A DNA stretch of 64,000 bases from Hypoxylon rubiginosum (taxonomy: Eukaryota; Ascomycota; Sordariomycetes; Xylariales; Hypoxylaceae), in contig CADCXA010000016.1 of NCBI GenBank assembly GCA_902806565.1, positions 1,178,001 through 1,242,000 of the forward strand, in the 5' to 3' direction. The notes under the pieces are model-generated. The model was not told where the DNA came from. It did not search any database and saw only the letters and a list, made by a program, of their open reading frames with translations. Of this stretch, positions 10,563-22,221 are shown in pieces. The first letter of the stretch is position 1; every line of letters starts with the position of its first letter. Both the position numbers and the translations under genes were made by a program.

Positions 10563-12738
10563 ATGACCGAAGCCTCTCCTCCCTCAAGCCAGCGGGTGGT
10601 TCCTGGATCTGTGGACATACCTATCGCGTCGTGGCCCGCAACTACTAAAGATGAGTCCGTGGATGCACCCAAGGTGGCCTCCAAGATCGTGGGCTCGATC
10701 AACGAGTTGCTTTCGAAGCAAGATCATGAGGGTATTGCCGGTCTCTTCCTAGAGAATGGGTACTGGCGAGATCACCTTGGAATGACCTGGGATCTCCGAA
10801 CTATGAAGGGAACAAACAAGATTGTTTCTTTCCTAGGCAATGTCTATCACCTTGAGAAAGTTGAAACAGTTCAGGAATATGCGACCAAGAATGTTGAGCC
10901 AGAAGTAGTCGCCTTCAGAGGCGACGGGTCTGTTCATGGGATTCAAGTTTTCATCCGCACGCTGTATGTATGTTCTCTTTTCCACCTGAGCTTGGCAGCT
11001 CTACAGAGGATTGTCGTGAAGACAGTTTTTGCCGACATCAGTGTTGGCCCCGTAGACTTGGAAGACTCTGAAAGAACACCCAAGCAGCGGATGGACTGAC
11101 GCCATTGACAAAATGCTAAAAGCTGGTGTAGGACAAAGTACGGATCCGGCCCTGGCCACATCCGCCTTATTCACGATGGAACTGATTGGAAAATCTGGAC
11201 CCTTTTCACATCGATGACCGAGTTCAACGAACATCCGGAGCCACTTCGTCACTTGAGGGCAAACGGTGCCCAGCATGGTTTCCAACAAGAGAGGAGGAAC
11301 TGGCTTGAAAGGAGGGAGGAGGAATTCAACTTTGAAAAGACTGATCCCGATGTACTTGTCATTGGTAAGTCCAAGCTTGCCATTCGTCAGTCAACCCCTG
11401 ATTAGCTCACCTCTTGCAAGGCTGCGGACAGGCTGGTCTTTCAATCCATGCCCGACTGAAGATGCTTAATGTTCCGACCCTCATCATCGACGAGAACGAC
11501 AATATTGGTGATAATTGGAGGAAGCGGTACCACCACCTCGTGCTTCATGACAGTGTAGGATATGATCACATGCCATATATCAAATTTCCAGACTTTTGGC
11601 CAGTGTACACTCCAAAAGATAAGCTGGCAAACTTCCTCAAGTCGTATGCTGAGATGCTCGAACTCAATGTATGGAATAACACGAGCCTCGAGTACAGCAG
11701 CTGGGATGAGAAGAAGAAGCAGTGGACTGCAGTTCTTAAACGGAAAAAGAATGATGGTACAGTCGAAGTTCGCGTGCTACACCCGAAGCATATCATCCAA
11801 GCCACGGGGCATTCCGGAAAGAGGAACTACCCAAATTTCAAGGGCATGGAGAGCTTCGAGGGCGATGTGCTCTGTCATTCTTCCGAGTTCAAAGGTGCCA
11901 AGAAGGACGGAAAGGGGAAGAAAGCCATCGTGATCGGCGCCTGCAATTCCGCGATGGACATCTCGCAAGATTTCTACGAGAGGGGATATGACGTGACCAT
12001 GCTCCAGCGGTCGTCGACTACCGTCATGAGCAGCAAGGCAGTATCAGAACTGTTAACCGGACCATTGTACTCCGAAGACGGACCACCAGTTGAAGTCGCC
12101 GACCTCCTCACGTGGAGCAAACCAAGCGAAATTTATAAGGCGATTAATGCCGATATCAACGAGCTCCAGCAAGTACAGGACAAGGAAATTCTTGCTGGTC
12201 TTAACGAGGCGGGCTTCAAAACGGATCGAGGTCCGATGAACTGCGGGCTCTGGGTGAAATATCTCCAACGCGCCGGTGGATATTATATAGACGTCGGCAC
12301 GTCGCAGCTGATCATCGACGGCAAGATCAAGGTCAAGCACGGCGTAGGCGTCAGCGAAATTCTGCCGCGCGGCGTGAAGCTCGAGGATGGGACGGAGCTA
12401 GAGGCCGACGAGATCGTCTGCGCGACGGGATACCAGAACATGAGGACTGCCACCGAGGCTATCTTCGGGGAGGAGGTCGCGAGTAAGGTTGGTAATGTCT
12501 GGGGTTATGACGAAGAGGGTGAGATAAGGACGATGTGGCGGCCTAGTGGTTTTCCGGGGCTTTGGTTTCATGGTAAAACTACCCTTCCCCGAGCCCAACT
12601 CGTTTATTAAATGGATTCTGCTAACTAGGTACCTACCTCATAGGCGGCAACCTGGCCATCTGTCGTTACTTTTCCCAGCTCCTAGCAGTCCAGATCAAGG
12701 CGCGGCTAGAAGGCATTTCTAAGCTGCCCCAAGAGTGA
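10563..12738 (+). CDS. Flavin-containing monooxygenase with NTF2-like N-terminus
   Basis: Four exons: 10563-10963, 11132-11364, 11421-12572 and 12644-12738, giving 626 aa with consistent phases. Residues about 40-200 look like an NTF2/SnoaL-type domain. The FAD Rossmann motif follows as VIGCGQAGL (GxGxxG), then the flavin-monooxygenase fingerprint FEGDVLCHSSEF, an NADPH-site motif IVIGACNSAMD and the ATGYQN motif near the C-terminus. Such enzymes use NADPH, FAD and O2 to hydroxylate or oxidise small molecules and are usually cytosolic. The first intron is 168 nt, long for this genome. The ABCC transporter starts about 350 bp downstream in the same direction, so oxidation followed by export of a metabolite or xenobiotic is a reasonable inference. 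All cofactor motifs are intact. Confidence 0.92.
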
Positions 12739-13092
12739 CGGCAAATGTAACTACCCACCTAAGGTACGAAGTATCTACGATTGGAGGTTATGTATGAGGT
12801 AGGTATTGGAGAATTTGATGCCATCTATATTTATGTACCGTATCTTTTTGAATCCTACCAGTTCCTACTTGGGGTGCTGGAATGAGAGATTGAATACGAG
12901 AAAAGTTCTCGCGCTCAGACCCTGGCCATCAATTGCGTGATTCCAATTGGCGCGCGCGATAATGTCAAGGGGGCCAGTACCAGGTAATAATTAATAACCC
13001 TTGGACTGACTTGCTGACTGAATTCTTTCCTCTTGGCCATCCTCGCCATCTGCCCAAATGAGAGAACTGTAGTCGCGACTATTCCCATAATC
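12739..13092. other. Short spacer between monooxygenase and ABC transporter
   Basis: About 350 bases that must hold the monooxygenase 3' UTR and the transporter promoter. TACCTAC and AGGTAGG motifs occur near 12750-12800. An upstream start or small first exon of the transporter may lie here (for example an ATG at 12962), but I could not fix it. Confidence 0.5.
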
Positions 13093-16000
13093 ATGCCCTG
13101 GATTATGGGCTCTGTAGACGCCATCGACGATGTCTCGATTGTCGTGTCGATTCTATTCATAAGCTGGGCCTTTTTCCAGGCCTGCATACGGAGGGGGCGG
13201 CGTCCTGTTGTCGCTTTCAGCATTCAGGGATACGCCAAGGCGGTATGCATCATTTCACCATGCCGTGATATAGAAACTATCAGCTAATGAAATAGTAGGT
13301 TTTATCAACCCTACTTCTTGCATTCAGCATTCAGCGCCTCGTCACAGCAGAGCATCGGGAGCTTAGCAGGACCTTTGAGCTTCTGGCGGCTAGCGCGCTA
13401 TGTGTCATATCGTGGATACAGCATCACTGGAGCGTCCGGCCGTCTAGCATGATCATTCTTTATCTGTCATGGTGTCTCATTCGAGATGGCGTCGAAGCAC
13501 TGAGAACCTTCCAGGAGCAGCGCAGTTTCCTCATGCAGGATGTGCTACTGCCACAGCTTATAGTCGAGTTCGCCTTGTTTATCACGGAAAACCTTCGAAA
13601 GGGGCCTATGAAAGTGCCCACCTATGAATATGAGACGTCTACTGAAGAGGAGGCTAGCATCCTAAGCAAGATATTTTTCGGCTGGATCAACCCTATCCTC
13701 ATTCAAGGGTACGGCAACGTTCTCTTAGGTTCGGGGTTGCCATCGATTAATACGAAGTTACGATCAGAACCCATCCGCGCCGCAGCTCTACGCGCTTGGG
13801 ATCAGAGATGTGAGTTCTTTAATCTCGCACGTAAGAGAGGGATAGCTGATATTTGACATACTGCAACGTAGCGAAACCTGAGGACAGTATGACACTTCCA
13901 AAGGTGTTACTCAGGTGTCTCGAAAAGCCATTCCTCCTAGTGATACCGCTGAGGATCTTTCTTACCTTCTTTCGATACTCGCAACCGATTCTTATCAGCC
14001 AAGCCATCGTATATGTTACGAGCGACGAGCTCAACAGAAAAGCGTGGACCGGGCAGAGACTCGTTGCTGTTGCTGCAGTTGTGTACATTGGATTAGCTGT
14101 AAGCCCAAGTACCTATATTAATCGCAATGGGTAGGTAGCTGATTGCTAAACCTATGAGCAGATCTTTACCACGGCCTATCAGCATTCCCTTAGCAAGTTG
14201 AGGATCATGGTACGAGCCGCTCTCGTGGTATTGATTCATGATAAAACTATGAATTCTTACGCTGAAACACTCAGCGAAGGTAGCGGTGCGCGACATCTCT
14301 TAAAGGCTTGTCTCTGCTGGAACTACTTCGCACTAACAGTTACAGTGTTGACACTCTTTAGCACTGACGTCGATGGCCTTGATACAATCGGCGAGATGTT
14401 CCACGAGACATGGGGCCAAGTTCTTGAAGTCACTATTGGAATTCTGTTGTTGTCTAGGGAGGTTGGTTGGCTCTTCCCCGTGCCGCTTATCATCATCGTT
14501 CGTAAGTCAAAGGCAACGCCGGTCAGTCGTCACGTATGTGCCTTGCTCACTACGACTTTTATAGTATGTTCCCGTATGAGTCAATACGTCGCGAAGAACC
14601 TGCGGAAAAGGCAAGGTAGTTGGAATAAGGCAACCCAGAATCGTATCTCTATGATAAGCGCTGCTATAGGTACTATCAAGAGCGTTAAGATGCTTGGCTT
14701 ACAGGGTGTAATATCAGAACGCGTTGAAAGGCTACGGCAGCACGAGCTCGACATGGCAAACAAAGTCCGATGGATGAATGTTTCCTACACTGGATCAGCA
14801 AACTTCCTTGGCATGTTCGCGCCGGTGCTCACCCTCGTACTCTACGCCGTCTTAGCAAAAGTGAGAGGGGACAATTTGGACACCGAGACTGCATTCACAA
14901 CTATTGCGATCCTGATTATGGTGACTCACCCGGCGAACATGGTGATGACAATCATTCCCCGTGTCATCGCCTGCCTAGCAAACTTCGAAAGGATCCAAGA
15001 GTTTCTTCTTGGACCATCTCGCCATGATCGGAGGATTGAGGCCAGTAGTTCAGCAGCAGCCCCTGCGCCCGAGGCTGCTCGAAATGAACCAAATATTGCT
15101 TTGCACTCAGCTATCAGCTTGACAGGTCTGTCCGTGGGAGAATCTCGCCTTGCGCTAGAGAACGTCAATATGACGGTGCGACAAGGGTCCATCGTCATGT
15201 GCACTGGAGCGACAGGTGCTGGCAAAACGGTCCTAATCCGTTCTATATTGGGTGAGGTTCCTTCAACTGGAAAAGCTGTAGTCTCTTGTAAGCGTATTGG
15301 TTATTGCTCTCAAGCACCTTCTTGGATGCCAAACAACAGTATTAAGCAGATCATCACGAGCTTCGCAGAGGAACATGTTGCTACTGACTCAGAGTGGTAT
15401 AAAGAAGTGGTGAAATCCTGTTGTCTTACCAAGGACATCGATGCACTTCCAGGAGGAGACGAATATCTGGTTGGCAGTAGAGGCACTAACCTCTCCGGTG
15501 GTCAACGTCAGCGATTAGTAAGTATTTCCAATCCGTCTTGCATCTATAACTCTTTAACGGAACCCAGGCTCTCGCGCGAGCGATATTTTCTCGAGCGGAG
15601 ATTCTCATCTTAGACGACCCCTTTAGTGCTCTTGACGGCAAAACCGAGAACCAAATCGTCGAGAACTTACTTGGCTCACACAGTCTCTTTAAAAGATTCG
15701 GAACCACAGTGTTTATAATAAGTAATTCTAGTGAGCATCTCATAACACTTCTCGTTGAGCTTTCTGAGTTGACCATTCGGCAAAGCCCAATACTTTCCTC
15801 TCGCAGACGAGGTCATCTTCCTCGAAGCGGGACGGATCAAAGAGCAAGGAAAATGGAATAAACTCGCCTCCCAGGATTCGCGAATGTTAAAAATGATCCC
15901 GAGGGAGACTAATGCCCATGACAATGAGTTTAAGGCCGCGGACCAGCTTCCCCAGCCACAGCGACTACTTGACGACGCTGCTGTCAATATCAAGCGGAAA

Positions 16001-18253
16001 ACGGGCGATTCGGCGCTTTACGGTAAGATTGATGATTTAATTCTGAGAAAAACACATCTAATTGTACCCAGGCTACTACATGAAGGCTTCCGGCCTCGGA
16101 AATGTGGGTTTCATGGTTGGCTGCGTGGCATCCTACTCGTATGTGTCCCCGGCTGCCATCAATGTTGAAGATGCCTACCTCGTCACACGAGATTGTAAGG
16201 TTAATGTTGCTGCAGCTTTTTCATTACTTTCCCACAATATTGGCTCAAGATGTGGACCGACTCAAGCTCAGGCAACAACTGGGTTTTCATCTGCGGTTAT
16301 GTTGCTTTGAACGTCATGGCCTGGGTAACTACCATGGGGGGCGTGTGGTGGGTTACCTATCATAGGAGTAGAACGCGGTGGAAGCTGACACGAGTAACAG
16401 GGCTACTGCTATCCTCATTGCACCGCATTCGGGAAAGGTGTTACACTCACGGCTCCTCAAGACCATTACTAGGTATCACGGAATGTACTGCAAGAAGGAA
16501 ACAATAGAGCTAACAGCTGTTCAGCGCGCCCATGCTATACTTCTATAGGACCGACAATGGGTCAATCTTAAACAGGTATAGTTCTTGATATGGTGACCGT
16601 CACGAAGCTTACAATGCCCAGATTTAGCCAGGATCTTCAGCTTGTGGACACTCAACTCCCATCTGCCTTCTCGTCAACAGCTGTTCGTGAGTTAAATTTA
16701 CTCTGGGACTGTTTTAAGATCGACACTGACAAATATCGCAGAGATCACCAAGTTACTAAGTAGGCATCATATAATCTACTGCAAGAAGGAAACCGTCGAG
16801 CTAATAGCTGTGCAGATCAAGCAGCTCTGCTCTTCGTAGCTCAGAAGCTACTGGCATTCACCCTCCCTTTGTGTCTCGTGGTCGTCTATGTCGTGCAAAA
16901 GATATATCTCCGAACATCTCGGCAGCTCCGGCTTCTGGAATTGGAGTCGAAATCTGCAGTTTATATCGGCTTCTTGGAGAGTATGGAGGGACTGCCGACG
17001 ATACGTGCTTTTGGAGGCTTGCCGAAAGCGAGGCTTCAACATCTCCAAGATCTCGACCAATCGCAGAAGCCTTTCTATATCCTTTTATGTCTTCAGTGCT
17101 GGCTTAGGATTGTCCTCGATCTGCTGGTGGCCGGAATCGCTGTCGGCGTCATCGCCCTCGCTGTACTTCTCAAGGATGCAACATCGGGAGGTCATGTCGG
17201 CCTTGCCCTAAATATGGTACTGGTTGCCAACACTACACTACTCCGGCTCGTCGAGTCGTGGACCAGCTTGGAGATTTCCCTTGGCGCTATCGCTAGGATC
17301 AAGGACCTCGAAGGCGAAGTGCTCCCCGAGGATCAGCCCGCTGAGTCCTTCCTGCCTCCAGAGACATGGCCGTCGTCTGGTCGGATTGAGCTTCGTGGTA
17401 TTACGGCATCGTACACTACGGAAACAACCGCCCTTAATAACGTGTCGTTACGAATTGAGCCGGGGCAAAAGATTGTCATCTGCGGCCGAACTGGAAGGTG
17501 GGTGTTTTCACGTATTCCCGCAATCTCGAGGCTAATACGATACTCGACAGTGGCAAGAGTTCTTTACTGCTTACCCTGCTCAGGCTATTGGATTTGAAGT
17601 CAGGCTCGATTCTTATCGACGGCGTCAATGTTGGCCTCGTTCCACGTTCGATCGTACGTGAACGTTGCTTCGTGACTGTGTCTCAAGAGCCCCTGCTCTT
17701 TAGCCAACAGACTCTTCGATTTAATCTTGATCCATCCGAGTCCCTCTCCAACGACACTATCATTAGCGTCCTCTCTAAAGTACGATTATGGCGGCATTTT
17801 AGCCAAGGTGTAAATCAGGACGGAGTAATTGCAGACCCGAACGACGAAAGTACTGCACAAGTACCCGCATATCCAGTTTTGGACTTGGCACTTGGTTCGC
17901 TCCCGCCAATATCCGTGGGACAAGGGCAACTGCTAGCCCTCGCACGCGCGATGTTGCAGGTATATGCTATAAGTACTTCAGGCGCCAGGCCTATTATCTT
18001 GCTTGACGAAGCGACTTCTTCTTTGGATCTGGAAACCGAAGAACTGATGCTCGATATCGTCCACGAAGAGTTCACATGTGGGGGACACACGGTCATCATG
18101 GTGGCTCATCGAGTGGGTGCGGCCGTGTCGCGCCTGAGGGAAGGGATAGATGCTGTAGTCTTGATGAAGGATGGGAAGATTGAGGAAATTGGGGATGCGG
18201 GCGTGGTTTTAGGGCTGGTTCAAAGTCCTCTTAATGACGAAACGGTTAAATGA
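13093..18253 (+). CDS. ABCC (MRP-type) full-length ABC transporter
   Basis: Membrane exporter of conjugates or drugs, about 1434 aa. Exons: 13093-13242, 13299-13809, 13872-14098, 14162-14279, 14346-14501, 14565-15517, 15568-15730, 15786-16022, 16072-16138, 16216-16347, 16401-16472, 16525-16575, 16622-16686, 16742-16759, 16816-17497, 17551-18253; every junction keeps phase. The start is uncertain (ATG 13093 or 13105, or an upstream exon). Order: hydrophobic TMD0-like region, TMD1, NBD1, TMD2, NBD2. NBD1 has GATGAGKT, LSGGQRQRL and ILILDDPFSALD. NBD2 has GRTGSGKSS, a variant signature ISVGQGQ, PIILLDEATSSLD and MVAHR. NBD1 has Asp for the catalytic Glu, usual in MRPs, and Asn at the switch-His position (IISNST). 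The gene looks broken in any one frame but is intact when spliced. Introns at 16473-16524 and 16760-16815 resemble each other. Confidence 0.9.
16473..16524 (+). repeat. Intron copy 1 of a duplicated intron sequence (ABCC gene)
   Basis: This 52-nt intron and the intron at 16760-16815 share their last 39 bases with five mismatches (16486-16524 against 16777-16815). The similarity ends exactly at the CAG acceptor, and a shorter similarity spans both 5' splice sites (TTACTA then GTA after one variable base pair). Confidence 0.85.
16760..16815 (+). repeat. Intron copy 2 of a duplicated intron sequence (ABCC gene)
   Basis: 56-nt intron that follows an 18-nt exon. It shares TACTGCAAGAAGGAAAC and a branch/acceptor segment GAGCTAAT-AGCTGTGCAG with the intron at 16473-16524. 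The two flanking downstream exons are unrelated. Confidence 0.85.
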
Positions 18254-18671
18254 GCTCTAGACGACAAATGAAGACGAGCGCCAAAGAAGAGGAAAGGGGG
18301 CTAGCCATACACTAATTTTCGCACATGTCACTCTTCTTATCCACTCACATTCTGGATCACGGGTAAACTTGAAGATGATGGGTGTGAGATGGTGTAAGAA
18401 TGAGTAGGAAGGTAGTGCTGTTAAATATACGAATACTGTCAGATGCCATGATTTTATTTTTATTCTAATTTGTAGGTTACGAACGAAGGCCTGGACATTT
18501 AATATTCGATGATTAGGAGAGAAGCGATAAGAGTCCTACGAGTGTCAAGTTTTGGTTCTTATGGTCCACCCTATGATGGCCCATACGGAAGCTTGATCAG
18601 TTACCACTATGTACTTGCATCTTCGCGAAAGGTACCTATCCCCTGGCCTATCCTGACTGCTACCAGACTAC
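18254..18671. other. Intergenic between convergent genes
   Basis: Carries 3' UTRs of the ABC transporter and the DUF4360-like gene. An AT-rich stretch near 18450-18510 could serve polyadenylation. No gene seen. Confidence 0.55.
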
Positions 18672-19662
18672 CTATAACATCACGCCAGGACCACGACGTA
18701 ATTCTCGCGAGTTTACGCGCGAAGTTTGATTGGCGCTGTTATACGTACACACTGAAAAATCGTCAATCCTGGTTTGGCCCCAAGCGTTCTTGACCATCCG
18801 GTCTGGATAGCATTCTTCCCAGACGACGCCAAAATCGAATGACATCCCGCGGACCAAGGCCCCGACGCCTTTCCCGGTCTTATCTTTATCGCTTGTTGTC
18901 ACAGCAAGGATAAACGATAGCTTTGTTTTGACGTCGCCGGTACCCTCGCCGCCGTCCATGCACATCGACCACTCCAAATGAGAGCTGTTCTGCTTCACTG
19001 CGAAGTCTTCGTCGAAGTCTCCTTCGCCTCCAATTGCCGTCGTCGCCTTGTCGTCAATCTGCGAGGTGGTTATTAACTCATAACAGGCGTAATCTGCACC
19101 AAACGGACGGAAACCGAACGTGGTTAAATGGCCGGGGAGCAGACATACATACCATCGTGGACATGGATACGTTCCAAATATCGGGCGGCGCTCTTCCTGA
19201 GTTGAGCTTTCGGTTTTCATACCTGAGGATGGTATTTGCGGTCATCTTGTATATCTGTGAATGAAAGGGTAGAAATTGTCAATCAATCGAAGACATAGAA
19301 GAAGATGAGGAAGAGGAAGGTCGACTTGCTTGAACACCATCTGTCGCTTTTAAATGTCCTCTATACGTCACGTCTTGTATCGCGAAACGATACTTGTACC
19401 ACCAGGACGTGAAATCTACCGTGAACTGGCACACAGCCACTTCATCCGTTCTGCCATGCCCTTCCGTTCCAAATCGCATGCTGGGAAGGTCGAGTCTAAG
19501 GGTGTCCGGTAGGAAGGTGATGTTCATGCTCTGTCCGGGAGAGCATTGCCCGGGTGTGTCTGACACGATTCCCGAGACAATCGGCATCTGCGGAGGCGGC
19601 GGGTCTATTGCGAAAACAGATGTCGCGACGGTGATTCCCGCGATAAAGCCGGAGACCTTCAT
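18672..19662 (-). CDS. Secreted DUF4360-like protein
   Basis: Proposed exons are 19662-19336, 19254-19153 and 19058-18672, about 271 aa. The first donor (19335) is the least certain junction. The N-terminus MKVSGFIAGITVATSVFA is a good signal peptide, so the protein should be secreted. Family-like pieces are QCSPGQSMNITFLPDTLRLDLP, split here as a Cys-led segment after the signal, then VCQFTVDF, VTYRGHL, LEWSMC and FGVVWEEC, in the order seen in fungal DUF4360 secreted proteins, whose biochemical role is unknown. The C-terminus runs on as about 30 polar residues beyond the usual end of the family. It neighbours a secreted GH28 enzyme on the same strand. Family assignment is by motif memory and is moderate in certainty. 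Confidence 0.62.
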
Positions 19663-20451
19663 GGCTGCGATTCAGGGGCTGAGACTCTTTCAGATCTGAT
19701 ACTGGAGAACCAAGCCGTCGACAGCAAAGGAAGCAAGAGATGATCAGCGGGAATGGGAACTAGATATCTTAATTGCGCAAGTAGTCGTATAGCCTCCGCT
19801 CGCCTCCGAAAATTAGCTTCCCCCGGGAGGATCTGGAGTTGTATCTCGTCCTTGTATTTATCCCCCATGCCTGCAGCCCCGAGCAGCCAGCCTTCTGGAA
19901 CCGGATAATTGGTGGAAAGTATGCCGGGAAAAAGATGAGTTCGACTGCTACTATACCATCTTCGCTTATGATAAGATCACCATTCAAATTAGCAGTTGAT
20001 TGCACTCTATAAGTGATGTCCCGACATATGCCGCCTTTCCTTTTCAGAAAGAGGATGCCCTACAATACACAGATTGGCTCGCAAGGATAAAGTAGACCGC
20101 AGACGAAGCTTCGTTGACAGGCATCTAGAACAGTCCTATATAGCCGGTTGTAGGTCATCACAGCCCACAGCCCACAGCCCACAGCCCACAGACCATACTT
20201 GAGTACACAGTGAGGAGAGCTGTTCCGGCCATGTTATTGCTCCTCTCCTAGATAATAGTTTTAAGTTAATGCAATTACCTCAGTACCTAATTGTATTAAA
20301 TCCACCCTATCTATATGCGGCTTCCTTTCACGCTAACATTCGCCTGTCGCTGTCCCTCCCTGTAGCAAGGACAAGGATATTAGCATACGGTGGGAATATG
20401 TTGTTTCGCGGGTAAATAAAAGGAAAGAACGCGCTCTGATCGGCAGACCGC
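19663..20451. other. Intergenic with an 8-bp tandem repeat
   Basis: Promoter side of the DUF4360-like gene and 3' side of the GH28 gene. It contains the CACAGCCC tandem array near 20159-20191. Reading frames at 19659-20005 show no family features. Confidence 0.55.
20159..20191. repeat. 8-bp tandem repeat, unit CACAGCCC, about 4 copies
   Basis: Four perfect consecutive copies of CACAGCCC plus a partial one, in the non-coding stretch downstream of the GH28 gene. Confidence 0.9.
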
Positions 20452-22134
20452 TTACGTAGCGTTATATGCTACGTAAGCAGCATGACATAACATAAGCATC
20501 ATGACATAAGCATCATGACATAAGCATCGTGACATAAGCATCGTGACATATATGGAACAACAACTTACCACACATGGTTCGCCGGTACACTGGAAACCTT
20601 CTGGTGACTCTGCATTCCCACAGAGGTACTGGTCTGCTTCTGTCCCATTGGAAAATTTCAAATCGATGTCAAAGAGACCGATATTGCTGCAAGGCATAAC
20701 AGCACTGCACTGCAGACTAGCCACATTCCTGGACAACGTTGTGCCGAACATATTACGGACCGTAATATCGTGGATCTGGAATAAAGAACTAGTGCAATTC
20801 CCAGTCCCCGGCGCTCCGCTGAACCGGGTACACTGGGATATGGCGAACGCGGAGCCGCGCATGTTTTTCACGGAAAGATTGGTGAAAGTCATATCGGACG
20901 CGTCTGTCCATTGAATATCGTTAGCTTGTTTCTCGGAGTTGGATTTTGTACGGCGGATATCATCACGTTAAGCATGTTTGGTATCCCCCTCAAGCATAAA
21001 AAATTACCTCCAAATCCGCCGCCGCCGCCGTTTGGAGGATATCCATTCTGCTCGGCGGTCCAAGTTTTAAAGTATACCTGTGAGCAGAACAGTTGTTAGC
21101 GGTAGGTGTAGTATTGTAAGGGCAGATAAGGGGCAAGAAAGGTTGAGTCTACACTGACGGCATGTAAAGTGTTGCTAAAGGTCACATTTTCAACTATGAG
21201 TCCCTTCATATGTTCTGTAACTCCGTAATACTGCCCGATGCTTCCTAACGCAATACCCGAGCCGTCAAAAAAGTGGGAATTCGTGATGTTGACATCGTAG
21301 CTCTCGGCTTTTAAGGAAATGGAATCATCTCCGTTATAAACTGTCCAGTTATTGAATGAGATGCTCGACGAGCGTATCGTGTCGGCACCATCAGTATTCG
21401 CTAGAAAGAATGAGGTGAGCATAGGATGATGAAAATGGTAAGGTACCAAACCAGACACTTACAACTCTGTGCACGATTTCCCGTATTGTTCACGAATATG
21501 CTGTCGAAAACGACGTGGTCTGAATATATGATGGACATAGTCCTAGGAAGGGATGCCTCACGTTACTATTCGGTGTATGAGCAAATGGTTGGGTCTATAC
21601 TTACCACATTTGACTTCTCAGGAAAAGGAGCCCCTCAACAACCGAATTTCGAAGCCCGTTAAAGGTAATGGCATGCGGTCTTCCTGGATAATTGGATGTG
21701 TTCTCCTGCTGTGCGATCCACTCATACCAATAATCACCATTGCCATCGAAAGTCCCTTGGCCATACCCGCGCAAGCGAACGTCCGTTCCTCCGAGGACGA
21801 ACGCTGTCGACTGGTTCTGATAGCCTACGTCCAAGGAGTGATTTAACCAATACTGAATGTCCGTGCTCCACAGCAACGTTCCGCGCAGGTCGATGTCAAC
21901 GTCTTCGAGTCCGGACACATTCATGACCGAGGAAATATAGTATGTGATCGGCGAGAACACGATGTTGCCGTTCCGACCGCATTCTCTAAAAGCTTCTAAG
22001 ATTGCCGGAGCATCGTCCGTCGTGTTGTCTCCCCCGGATGCCACCACGCATGTTTTCCTTGAGGTGCTGGCCGAACTTAAAGCTGCAAAAGCTGAGCAGA
22101 GAAGCAAGGTGAAGCTTAGGAGATAGCGTTGCAT
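20452..22134 (-). CDS. Glycoside hydrolase family 28 (exo-polygalacturonase / exo-rhamnogalacturonase-like)
   Basis: Secreted pectin-degrading enzyme. Exons: 22134-21605, 21542-21463, 21400-21153, 21077-21008 and about 20903-20452. The last acceptor could instead be at 20925, which adds seven in-frame codons. A signal peptide covers residues 1-22. GH28 features are SNTDGAD (Asp207), NGDDSIS (Asp228, Asp229), DGSGIALGSIG and VYFKTW followed by a GGGGG loop. The usual His of the GHG motif is Ser251, and Arg of RIK is Tyr; similar changes are known in exo-acting rhamnogalacturonan-type members, so exo activity is inferred. The C-terminal Cys pair (QYLCGN, GFQCTGEPC) is normal. After GEPCV the frame meets a GTAAGT and then runs through a 14-bp repeat array to the stop at 20452; the true end may be an unseen last exon. 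Confidence 0.88.
20491..20550. repeat. 14-bp minisatellite, unit CATAAGCATCRTGA, 4 copies
   Basis: Four consecutive copies (two with A, two with G at the variable position) plus partial copies on both sides, at the 3' end of the GH28 reading frame. Because 14 is not a multiple of 3, each copy shifts frame. The array is either the end of an intron/3' UTR or a very recent coding extension. Confidence 0.9.
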
Positions 22135-22221
22135 TGTGGAATATAACTCAACGTATTTGTAAATTTCCCTTGCTGAACTATTCGGTAGTGTGTTGGATGG
22201 GGAGGTGAACTGAAGAAGCTA

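Noticed and set aside
13033..18253. Impression that the ABC transporter is a degraded pseudogene
   Set aside because: Exon-by-exon splicing restores phase at all 15 junctions and every nucleotide-binding motif; the breaks are introns.
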